Assembly: GCA_964462945.1 (NCBI GenBank)
Contig: CAYWZW010000027.1
Location: forward strand, 1 to 61,206
Source: GCA-020343675 sp964462945
GTDB lineage: Bacteria; Planctomycetota; Phycisphaerae; Sedimentisphaerales; Anaerobacaceae
Direction of reading: 5' to 3'
Length of the DNA stretch: 61,206 bases
Both the position numbers and the translations under genes were made by a program. The stretch's first letter is position 1. Every line of letters starts with the position of its first letter. This document shows, in pieces, positions 1 to 8,900 of this stretch. The notes under the pieces are model-generated. The model was given only the letters and a program-made list of their open reading frames with translations. It was not told the DNA's origin and did no database searches.

Positions 1-229
1 CGATCAGCTCGACGCCGTCAAAGCCCATCTCCCCGATGATGTCGAGGGCCGGCTCAGGGTCGGCGGCGGGCGTCAGATTGTGAAAGCACCAGCTCAGGCA
101 ACCCACTTTGGGGTTGCCCTGTGCTCGTGACAGTGGTTCGGCTGCTGTTGCCGGCAGTGATAGTCCAGAGGCCGCCAGTGCGGAAGTCTGGAGAAACTGA
201 CGGCGGTTCAAATCAAGTGGAGTTCTCAT
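1..229 (-). CDS. Sugar phosphate isomerase/epimerase family protein, Tat-exported (3' end outside window)
   Basis: Translating the minus strand from the ATG at 229 gives a Tat-type leader (NRRQFLQTSALAASG) followed by a segment reading KVGCLSWCFHN and then LDIIGEMGFDGVELI, the typical first strand and helix of the xylose-isomerase-like TIM barrel (AP_endonuc_2 family). Only about 76 residues are inside the window, so catalytic metal ligands cannot be checked. Its ATG overlaps the TGA of the upstream gene (ATGA at 226-229), which indicates translational coupling. Such Tat-exported family members commonly sit in Planctomycetota sugar-degradation clusters; the substrate is unknown. Confidence 0.8.
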   Translation of the reverse strand, partial: MRTPLDLNRRQFLQTSALAASGLSLPATAAEPLSRAQGNPKVGCLSWCFHNLTPAADPEPALDIIGEMGFDGVELI

Positions 230-1434
230 AGGTTCACCTCTTTCTGTTTTGTGGCCTCGCGAGCGAGGAACCAGGGTGTGGCCGACAGGCCACCCCAACC
301 GGAGGGGTTGTGGTTTGCGACGAAGATTTTTCGGAGCGTCTGGTCGTATGGCACCAGCGCCGTCCAGAGCACGCCGGGGGAATTTTTCCATCGCGGATCC
401 GGCCGGCCGCCGTCGATCCGCTGGAACTTGGCGCCGCTCACCTGTTGGTTCCACATAAAGTCACGGTTTGTGGCAACCAGACGCTGGATGTCTTCCTGTG
501 TGAAGACCAGCCCGTGCTCGAAGGCAGCGACAATGGCCTCGACATCGATCTGGTAGTAGCCGCCGTTCGGATGGACGCCGACCCAGTGCTTGGGTGAGCC
601 GTCGGGCTTGAAATCCCACGGCCCGGCGGGCTCCCAGTAGTTCCAGACGGCGTATTTTCCGTCCTCGCGCGTCTTCAGGCGCGATTTCATCAGCCGGAAC
701 CATTTCTCTGCCCGCTCGCGGTAGATGGGCTTGGTCGTCACGTCGTACATCGCCAGGAGCCAACGGGCGATGTGGTTTTCCTTGTTGTCGGGATTGGAGA
801 ACCCATCGGTGTTGCGCCGCGCGTAGCCCTCGGTCCAGTTGCCGGTTTTCGGGTCGATGCCGAACAAGGGCACCACCCAGAGCCCGCCGTTGGCGACCTC
901 GCGCCAGCAGCCGCGCGAATCCCACTTCTTGAAGACCTGCTCAGCCAGTTTGAGATATGCCTGCGCCTGCGGGCCGAACTTGTCCTTGAGTGCAGGGGTC
1001 CTGAGGATCTCATCCGCCGTCAGGATGATGGGGCGCAGCCCCATCGCCTCGCCCAGCAGGCTGTCCGTGTAGAAGCCTTCCTCCCCCTGGCCGCCCGTCC
1101 CACTCTTGGGCCAGCCGACAAAACCGTCCGGCTCCTCGACGCCGCGATTGATCCAGGAGTCCGCCCAATCCACCAACAGAGCGACCCACTTGGCGTCCCC
1201 CGTGGCCCGATAGCCATGATAGAAGCCGTTGAGGAATGGGCTCATCAGCCACCCAATCTCTTCGCTCATCTCTTTGTCGCAATAACGTGAGCGTGCCCTG
1301 CCCAGAATATTCTTCTCCCACCGGGCGAGCCAATCCTGGGTCAGGGCGGCATTTGAAGCACCAAAGACATCACCACCCATCGACGGCAACGCGGCCGCCA
1401 CGACAAGGTCTTTGAGAAATTCACGGCGATTCAA
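226..1434 (-). CDS. Tat-exported protein of unknown function, possible alpha/alpha-toroid carbohydrate enzyme
   Basis: 402 residues. The N-terminus carries a twin-arginine leader (MNRREFLKDLVVAAALP). The start is a TTG at 1434; it is preferred because a strong GGAGGAG ribosome site lies just upstream, inside the end of the heparinase-like gene, only 4 bp away. The mature part is rich in Trp and Tyr and in helical segments (for example MSPFLNGFYHGYRATGD and HIARWLLAMYDVT), which resembles (alpha/alpha)6-toroid lyases or hydrolases. I do not recognise the exact family. Position in an operon with a heparinase II/III-like protein and a sugar isomerase suggests a role in polysaccharide breakdown outside the cytoplasm. 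Confidence 0.7.
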   Translation of the reverse strand: MNRREFLKDLVVAAALPSMGGDVFGASNAALTQDWLARWEKNILGRARSRYCDKEMSEEIGWLMSPFLNGFYHGYRATGDAKWVALLVDWADSWINRGVEEPDGFVGWPKSGTGGQGEEGFYTDSLLGEAMGLRPIILTADEILRTPALKDKFGPQAQAYLKLAEQVFKKWDSRGCWREVANGGLWVVPLFGIDPKTGNWTEGYARRNTDGFSNPDNKENHIARWLLAMYDVTTKPIYRERAEKWFRLMKSRLKTREDGKYAVWNYWEPAGPWDFKPDGSPKHWVGVHPNGGYYQIDVEAIVAAFEHGLVFTQEDIQRLVATNRDFMWNQQVSGAKFQRIDGGRPDPRWKNSPGVLWTALVPYDQTLRKIFVANHNPSGWGGLSATPWFLAREATKQKEVNL

Positions 1435-1438
1435 GGCT

Positions 1439-3535
1439 TCACTTCTCCTCCAGATGATACTGGGATTGGACTTGCACGGTTGTTGTCAGAGGCTTGTCAT
1501 TTACCGTGCCGCCGAGTTCACCCGCGGCGTTGAGACGCACCTGCCATCGGCCCGCAATGTTGATCGCTGCAGGCGCCGCAAACGTGACGTCGGCCGGCTG
1601 ACGAACCTGCTCATCAACGATCTCGAAAACATGCAGGAAAAGGGAGCGGTTCCCTGCGCTCGGGTCGCCGACTTCGATCCGCCAGGGACAGACCGGCGGC
1701 CTGCGTCGGCCCTCCGTCGCATGGTTGTACTGCGCGGTCGGCTCCAGCGGGTGGCCCCATGCTTCCTTTCCGGGACCGCCTCGCGTTACGATCTGCGCCT
1801 CGCGGGGCAGCACGGTGTGAAGAAACATCCGCGAGCGGCCGTGCGATAACACGTTTCTGTCACCATCGGCTTCGGGCAGACTGAGCCATGTGAGAGAACC
1901 GTCCTGGTGCTGCGGTTCGCTGGGGATGTGGAGGAAGAAGTGGCGGGCGAAACCGGGGCCAGCCGCTTCGACACGATCAAAGACAACAAAGAACTCCCGT
2001 TCGCCCCGCAGGTACAGGAACTGACGGGTCACCTCGCGGGCTTTCTTGTCGCTGTAGCCTTTTGTAACGTCTGCGGCGGCGTAAGTGTAATCCGGGTTGT
2101 GCTCGAAGGCCGTGATGTGCCCCCGTTCACGCGGCAGGCCACCGCTTTCATAGACGTGTCGCAGGAGGCCGCCGTCGTTCTCATTGGTCCTGTCCCGCCG
2201 AAACTTCTCATTCGGATCGAAGATCGTGACAATGTTGTAAATGAGCGAACCGCCCGCATAGTAGTCGCGGTCGTTGTGACCCTGTCCGCCCTGGCGCGAG
2301 ACCAGCGAGCCTCGCTTGCAGATCAGGAAATGGCCCTCGTCATCTCTCGCGTGGCCGGCGAACTGCGGCCCGCAGCCGAAAAACGCCCAGGTCGCATTCG
2401 GATCGTTCCACGCACTACGCATATAGACGTGCCCCGCGCCGCCAAACAGATAGCCCAGCGGAAGTTCATCCGGCGGCGTTGCCTGGATCGAAGGGTCGTA
2501 ACACGCCACTCGCTGCCAACGTTCACGAAGCCATTGCCGCCCGCGGTCACAGAACCATTGAGAAAGCCCATCGCGGAGCATCGGCGCAGCGCGGGCAAAC
2601 GCGGCCGGCCGGGAGCCGTCGCCGTCGTCAATCCAGGCCGTACGTTCGTTATGCGGCATCATCGTATAGGCCACCCATCGCGGCGACTCCACCGGATACC
2701 CCCAGGGCTCCAACTGCTTGAATAAGTCTATGCCTGTCGCGGTGCGCCACGCATGGAAGGCATACGGAATGACAGTGACCGGCCCATAAGCGCCATGGCC
2801 GTACGATTCCGACCAGACGCCGCCCATCCTGTTGAAAGCCGGCACACATTCCGCCGGCACCCGCTGATCCCAGGAGTCCAGGAACGTCTTTGCATCCGCC
2901 TCGGATTTCGTGCCTCCGCCGTAAATGGCCAGTGCGATGAGTAGTTTCTGCGTGAGGGAATCACGGCTGTTCATAACGCTCAGATGAATGGGACCCCAGG
3001 TCTGGTTATATTCCCAGTGGCCCCACTTGAGCAGGATTTGAGGCTCGTCCGTGAAGAACCGCAGCCAGATGCCAAGGGCGTCACCGAATCGCACGCGCTG
3101 TGCGGCGGTCAACGCATCGTAAACCCAATCATAAGCGATAGCGTGGTAACCGAAGTGGCTTGCCTCGCGGTTCGAGATGAGACTGCCGTCGCCCCATTGT
3201 CTGATAATGACGTCGGCGTATGGCCGGGCGTCGCGTCCCCTTTGGCGTTCTACAAGGTAGGTGATGCCGCAGTTCATCAGGTCGTCAGGAATCGACCACC
3301 GATTTGAAATAGACTGGATGCCGCCCCGTTGCACGGCATTATCCGCGCGCTGTTTGACCACCTCGTAGTCATCAGCGAGGGGGCCATCACACCGCCGGGC
3401 CAGTTCTCGTACGTCCTCTATGAATAGCCGCGGATGACTTGTCTTGACTTGATATGCGGCTCGGCCAAAGGAGACGCTGAAAGGTGCGATAATGATAAGC
3501 ACCGCTGACGATATGACACAGAATGGCTGGGCCAT
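1439..3535 (-). CDS. Heparinase II/III-like polysaccharide lyase family protein
   Basis: 698 residues from the ATG at 3535. This start is chosen because it opens with a signal peptide (MAQPFCVISSAVLIIIAPF) and has AAAGGGG about 10 nt upstream; the frame stays open further upstream to 3772, but that stretch crosses a palindromic repeat and is not protein-like. An alpha-helical toroid region (HPRLFIEDVRELARRC to about residue 350) is followed by the beta-sandwich part with GHARDDEGHFLICKRG, typical of heparinase II/III-type enzymes that cleave uronic-acid polysaccharides. First gene of a coupled minus-strand operon with the Tat-exported unknown protein and the isomerase. The substrate cannot be told from sequence. 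Confidence 0.82.
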   Translation of the reverse strand: MAQPFCVISSAVLIIIAPFSVSFGRAAYQVKTSHPRLFIEDVRELARRCDGPLADDYEVVKQRADNAVQRGGIQSISNRWSIPDDLMNCGITYLVERQRGRDARPYADVIIRQWGDGSLISNREASHFGYHAIAYDWVYDALTAAQRVRFGDALGIWLRFFTDEPQILLKWGHWEYNQTWGPIHLSVMNSRDSLTQKLLIALAIYGGGTKSEADAKTFLDSWDQRVPAECVPAFNRMGGVWSESYGHGAYGPVTVIPYAFHAWRTATGIDLFKQLEPWGYPVESPRWVAYTMMPHNERTAWIDDGDGSRPAAFARAAPMLRDGLSQWFCDRGRQWLRERWQRVACYDPSIQATPPDELPLGYLFGGAGHVYMRSAWNDPNATWAFFGCGPQFAGHARDDEGHFLICKRGSLVSRQGGQGHNDRDYYAGGSLIYNIVTIFDPNEKFRRDRTNENDGGLLRHVYESGGLPRERGHITAFEHNPDYTYAAADVTKGYSDKKAREVTRQFLYLRGEREFFVVFDRVEAAGPGFARHFFLHIPSEPQHQDGSLTWLSLPEADGDRNVLSHGRSRMFLHTVLPREAQIVTRGGPGKEAWGHPLEPTAQYNHATEGRRRPPVCPWRIEVGDPSAGNRSLFLHVFEIVDEQVRQPADVTFAAPAAINIAGRWQVRLNAAGELGGTVNDKPLTTTVQVQSQYHLEEK

Positions 3536-3588
3536 ATTGGATATTGCCCCTTTCACAAACACACCGCCCTGGATTTGTCGGACACGAG

Positions 3589-3616
3589 CTTGCCCGCCAC
3601 GCGGATGGCGGGCTTG
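3589..3616. repeat. 28-bp palindromic repeat, copy 1
   Basis: Eight-base perfect arms GCCCGCCA and TGGCGGGC flank a 6-nt loop CGCGGA, with CTTG/CTTG flanks. The same 28 bases recur at 25605-25632 and, inverted, at 19929-19956. This copy lies in the gap between the PPC-domain gene and the heparinase-like gene. Confidence 0.9.
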
Positions 3617-3715
3617 CAGAACATCATACCGCGTTCTGGGCGGCAGTGCAAACATTCTGTCGCCCAGACCGCTGCTCAGGAGGCATCGAAATTGTTCCGA
3701 ATTCGGCGCGCATAG

Positions 3716-3751
3716 AAAAGGCTGTAGGATGCCGGTGCTCATCCTACAGCC
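3716..3751 (-). terminator. Intrinsic terminator of the PPC-domain gene
   Basis: Perfect 12-bp inverted repeat GGCTGTAGGATG (3720-3731) and CATCCTACAGCC (3740-3751) with an 8-nt loop, followed on the minus strand by TTTTC. It sits 25 bp after the stop codon of the gene ending at 3776 and separates it from the heparinase-like operon. Confidence 0.85.
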
Positions 3752-3775
3752 TCGAGCGACTTGCTGTATCAACTA

Positions 3776-5662
3776 CTACTTGCGCCCAATCAACTGGATA
3801 TCGTCGAGATTCCAGCCGGAATACGGATAAGCTCTTTCTGTAAGGACTTGGTAACTCCATCGCAGATATACTTGCGGCTGATCATCTGCCCAGGAACCGA
3901 TGCCACATTCCCAACGGGACCACGCATTATCCGCAATATCTTCCCGTTCCGGATTATGCAGCACAAGAAGCCAGGTCCTCCCGTCAAGCGACATTTCAAG
4001 AGAATTCTTGACATAGTCCGACCAGTCGGTATTGAGCCAGCTCCAGAACCTCAGATGAACGGACCTGTAACCACGCAGGTCAAAGGGGCCTGCAACAAGG
4101 CAGTAGGGTCCCCCAATTCGTGCATCGTAGTCGCCGTTTAGATTGACTCCGAACACATTTTGACCTGTATGACCAGTAGTGGGATCGGGATTGCCATGTT
4201 CTGTACCTCCCCGTCCTCTCGGCACCCCGAACTCCCATTGTCCGTTCATTGTCCAGGCGGGATTACTGTCGAGCGGAAAGTCAAAGAGGACCTCTTCAAA
4301 TACGGCCTTCAGCGTGTAGGGGCCATCCACAGTCACCGATATCTTGGATCCGGTCGTGTCCTGGTACTCGGTCACGGTCTTGTTGGCATCGACTGCGGAA
4401 CCTTCCCACCTGACAAACTCATAGTTGGGGTCGGCCACGGCTGTAACCGGCACGACTTCTCCACAGGAATACTCCTGAAATCCCGCATTCGGGTCCACAA
4501 TCGATCCCCGACCGATTACAGAGATCGTCAGGGCACAGGACGTACATGGTTCCGCGGCAAACCACCAGGTAGGCCCCTCGATATCCCCGCTTGGAGTATG
4601 AGCAACCACTCTCCAAGAGCAGACCTGCTCCTGTTCGACCGCGGGCATGGGCAGATATGGGTCTGGAATATTCTCGGCCACCTTCTCCAGCGGCATACAT
4701 GGACCATTGGCAAAGTACACATCGTAACCCGTGGCTCCCTCGACCGGCCACCAGCTCAGAGTATCCCAATCGCACAAGCTGACCGAGTTCCCGTCGGGAG
4801 GCAGCGCGTGGTAAGGATAAAGGGCGTAGGGGTTCTTCGGCGGCATCACCGAAACCGACAAACCGTATTCGCCGGTATTGGGGGTGTACTCACGACCACT
4901 ATACCAAGTAGCATCCGCGTCGGAGGCAACGACCGTATAGATGCCCGTCATTTTCAGTCGGTAGTCTTCTATCGCGGCCCGTGAATAATTCCACCCTGAA
5001 TCGGCAACCCGAACACCGTTGGGGTCATAAAGCCGCACCCTGGGTTCCAAACCCGCCGAAGCGGACAGGTCGACCATCTCGATCACAACGCCCTGGCCCG
5101 GTTGGCCAAAGAAGGCATACGCATCCAGATCCCCGCCTGGTGTTATGGTCCCGCTTACTGCCCGACCGACGGTTATGTCTCCACCGTCCCGATCCTGAAG
5201 GCAGGTTGTGGTACCGCCGGTCACGACCAAAGACAGTCCGTAATCACCGGTATCGGGGACCACCTCACCGCCACTATACCAAGTAGCAGTCGCGTCGGAG
5301 GCAACGACCGTATAGATTCCCGTCTTTGTCAATGGGCAGTTGTCTATTACGGCGCGTGAATAATCCCACCCCGAATCAGCAATCCGTGCACCATTCGGGT
5401 CGTAAAGCTGCACTCGGGGTTCAAGACCTGCATAAGCGGAACTGCTCGGTGGAACGGAATTGTCGGCCATCTCGATCACGACGCCTTGGCCGGCCTCGGC
5501 CCAGAAGTAGTAGGAGTGCGTCTCACCGCCGAATTCTATCGTGGCGAACTTGGTCTCGCCTGAGACAATGCACTCGCTGGCCACACTCGGAGACAGACCA
5601 GGAAAAATGAATGTGAGCAATACAGCAACAGCAAGAATTGATTTGGTTGTGGACGTTTTCAT
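3776..5662 (-). CDS. Secreted multi-domain protein with tandem PPC-like domains
   Basis: 628 residues with a signal peptide (MKTSTTKSILAVAVLLTFIFP). Residues about 32-150 and 158-270 are two closely similar copies of a bacterial pre-peptidase C-terminal (PPC)-like beta domain, sharing GLEPRVxLYDPNG, ADSGW-YSRA and TGIYTVVASDA. They are followed by a fibronectin-like segment, an InlB-type bacterial repeat (GRGSIVDPNAG to ANYEFVRWEG-like) at about 380-470, and a C-terminal jelly-roll-like domain (about 480-628). No catalytic domain is evident; it is probably an extracellular binding or matrix protein. Ribosome site AAAGGG lies 7-12 nt upstream of the ATG. A strong terminator follows. Confidence 0.75.
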   Translation of the reverse strand: MKTSTTKSILAVAVLLTFIFPGLSPSVASECIVSGETKFATIEFGGETHSYYFWAEAGQGVVIEMADNSVPPSSSAYAGLEPRVQLYDPNGARIADSGWDYSRAVIDNCPLTKTGIYTVVASDATATWYSGGEVVPDTGDYGLSLVVTGGTTTCLQDRDGGDITVGRAVSGTITPGGDLDAYAFFGQPGQGVVIEMVDLSASAGLEPRVRLYDPNGVRVADSGWNYSRAAIEDYRLKMTGIYTVVASDADATWYSGREYTPNTGEYGLSVSVMPPKNPYALYPYHALPPDGNSVSLCDWDTLSWWPVEGATGYDVYFANGPCMPLEKVAENIPDPYLPMPAVEQEQVCSWRVVAHTPSGDIEGPTWWFAAEPCTSCALTISVIGRGSIVDPNAGFQEYSCGEVVPVTAVADPNYEFVRWEGSAVDANKTVTEYQDTTGSKISVTVDGPYTLKAVFEEVLFDFPLDSNPAWTMNGQWEFGVPRGRGGTEHGNPDPTTGHTGQNVFGVNLNGDYDARIGGPYCLVAGPFDLRGYRSVHLRFWSWLNTDWSDYVKNSLEMSLDGRTWLLVLHNPEREDIADNAWSRWECGIGSWADDQPQVYLRWSYQVLTERAYPYSGWNLDDIQLIGRK

Positions 5663-5909
5663 TTTTTTACCCTTTCATTTGAAGACCTCTTTACTGACTA
5701 ACTAATGTGAGTTGAGACATCGGATATCCGTTAGCGTCCTGCTTACCTGCTATACGACTCTGAGAGCTGCTCTCTGCCCTTATCTACACCGCTGGACTCA
5801 GAATCCTGCGCGCACTTGGAGATTCTTTTGCAGATTACACGGGCGGGAGGAGCAACAAGTGAAGATCAGAAAGCTTTCAAGGAGCCGTTTCGCAAAGGCA
5901 TGAAACGGT

Positions 5910-8900
5910 TTAGCGGCTTTCGTAGGCGCCGAGGTCCACAACGCCGTTAAGAATCCGCGGTTTTCCTTCTATGTCGAATGGAATCGGCTCGTTGACGTCG
6001 CCATCCTTATCGAGGTCGGCCGTATCGACGCCAAGGGCAGAGTTGTCTCCACGGTCCCGGCAGGGAGAGGCCAGACCGAGCCGCACATTGTCGTCGAGCG
6101 TACCTATTTTGCCATCAGGACCATTAGGATCGACAAACAACGGGTCTAATGCGAAATTTCCGGTTCCGCCGAGCTTGCCCGTCCAGCCTTGGATGCAGCA
6201 ATTATTGATTACAGGGGACCCGCGACAGATTTGTTCCGCCTCGTCCGTTTTGTTTCCATTTGTGTTATTCCATAGAATACAATTAGTTAACACCGGGCTG
6301 CAGTTCGGCTCATTGTATAATCCGCACCCGTGAATACGTGATCTATTGCCGACAATTGTACAGTTAGAGAGTAAAGGATTATTCCCGTAGTCAACTTGCT
6401 GAATGAAGTAAATACCCCCACCCCAATCGGTTGCTGAGTTGTTGTTGAAGAGACAGTTGCTCAATCTGGGGCTACTTTCACCAATGAAAATCCCACCACC
6501 CCTGCCCGCGGTGTTTTCAAGGAACCTACAGTTGGTTATTATCGGCCTACTTTCCGGAAAATTGATAGACAACCCTCCACCTTCAGCTGGTCCAAAGTTT
6601 CTTGTGAATGTACAGTCAATGAACATTGAGCTGTCTTGGACAAGATTTACCGCGCCTGCGCCTCCATCGGCTGAGTTTTTTATGAACGTACAGCCAGTCA
6701 CAATACCTTTGCTGTGATGACTGGATATTCCACCTCCCTGCCCCGCTCTATTGCCTACGAAAACACAGTTCTCCATGGTCGGCCTACCCACGTAACTGAA
6801 CATTCCACCTCCTTGTTGAAGTGCCGAATTGCACCTGAAAGTGCACCTAATCAAGGTCGGACTACAATACTCGCCCCAAAATCCGCCGCCATGATGGTTG
6901 CTGTTTTCACCACGTTTAGGGCCGGGGCCGTTAGCATTGCCACCCGTGATAATGAAACCATCCAGCATCGTGCTGGGGTCGGTGCTCCTTGCGGAAACAA
7001 CGTGGTAGCTATTGTCATCACAATTGGCGAAATTAAGTCCATCATCGCCCTTGAGGTCACCGCTGAGAATGGTTTCGTTTCGATTGGGGTCACGCTGGTC
7101 GATGCCGGTTTCCGTTCCGGCAAACCCGCCGAAAAGCCTGACACCATTTTTCAAACGGAAGCTCGCCTCGCGTGCGCCTGTCCCCCGGTCCGGCGTGTAA
7201 GTACCGGCGGCTACCCATATCTCCGTGTTCGGCTGCGCCAGCTTCAGAGCATCCTGTAAGTCATTGAACGCAGTACCCCAACTGTTGCCGTCGTAGGGAG
7301 GCTGGGCATCCGCCTTGACGTATATTCTCTTTACTTGTTCCAAACCGGGGCTATACAAACCAACCTGCCAGGGTTCGTTCACCCAGCCGAATCGGCTCTT
7401 GAAATCCGCCGGCGTCAGTGTCTCCTGGCCTCGCTCGGTCGAAACGACATAGAGCACATGCTCCGCAATCCCCGGCGGGCCTCGATAATCACCTTCTCGA
7501 TTGATGGCTATGCCGGGCCCGGCGGAACCCCATAAAGGGAGCAGCACAACGTGTTCCTGAAAGTCATTCTTAGCATCCCAGGCGCGGGCTGTGCCGTCGG
7601 CCCCGCCACAGATTAGTATGCGGCCATCCGGAGACCATGCCAAGGAGTTTAGCGACGCGCAGTTGGCTGCGAACGAGCGCATGGGTCGGCTGGATTTTGG
7701 GTCCCAAATCCTGATTTTGCCCGAAGAATCCCCAGAGGCCAGGAGCGTGCCGTCCGGAGACCATACAACCGCAGTGAACTTGGATTCTCTGGCTTCAACA
7801 TCGTTTGGCTCGCCTCTCAGAAGAGTGGACGTCCAACTACCTCCGGCATCCCACAGGCGAATCGTTCCGTCATAGCCGCCGGAGGCGAGGATTTTGGCGT
7901 TAGGCGATGGCGCTAAGCAGGTGATCGGGCCTGTGGACCCCTGAAGGCTTTTCGTCCGCGCACCGGAGCGTGGCTCCCAGATTTCGATCTTCCCATCTTC
8001 CCCGGCAGTAATCAGGCTCTGGTCCTCCGCTGTCCAAGCAAGCGCATTTACGCTGCCGACGTGAGCATCGAGCGTGACGAACGGTGTATTAGAGTCCGAC
8101 TTGACATCCCACATAAGGGCTCTGCCGTCAATCGTTCCCGCAGCCAAGAGCGTACCATCGGGTGACCAGCAGACGGAAGCGATCCTTTGACTATTACCGG
8201 AGAGGACACGCAATACCTGGCCGGACTGTGAATCCAGGATCTCAAGAGCTTCCCGGCGGTTATCTGGCCTTGCGATGACGCTATCACCGGGACCCCAGGC
8301 GACAGTGCTGACACAGGGTGGAAAACTGCCGATGATACCATCCGCCTCGAACTTGCGAAGAGGCTGCCATCTATGAGCGTCCCAAAGACAAATCGTTCCC
8401 AATCCGGCGCTTGTAGCCAGAACCTTGCCGTCGGACGAAAAACACACCGAATGAACCGGACCACACCAGGCCGGTATCTTGGTATGCCGCAGTTGCCTGG
8501 ATTTGGGGTTCAAAACACGTATCGCGCCATCACGATCTCCGAAGGCCAGCATAGTTCGATCAGGAGATAGCGCCATGGCGGTAGCCGTTCGTAGTAGCGG
8601 TTGCCGTACGTCCGGCAAGTCAACTCCCCAGAGTTTGATGGTTTCATCTGCCGCACGAGCTGGTGTATCAGCCGACCACGAAAAGCGGCCGGCCCCGCGC
8701 CCGTCTGCGAACCCGGACAGACCAACAGTGCCATTAGGGTCCATAAAAATCTTCATCAGTTGCCCTGATTCTGCGTTCCAGGTCCGGACTGTCCCGTCGT
8801 TGCCCGCTGACATTAGCTGGCTGCCATCCGGACTGTAAGCAAGCTTGGTAACAGGGCCGTGGTGTCCGTATGCCTCGAGCGTCCATGATGCTACCCCTCC

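Noticed and set aside
1907..2725. Long plus-strand open frame opposite the heparinase-like gene
   Set aside because: It is the antisense shadow of a gene with clear family features; the same holds for 22154-23389, 33129-33956, 35189-36136 and 48281-50629.
3536..3772. N-terminal extension of the heparinase-like protein
   Set aside because: It crosses a palindromic repeat and a terminator, and the signal peptide begins at 3535.
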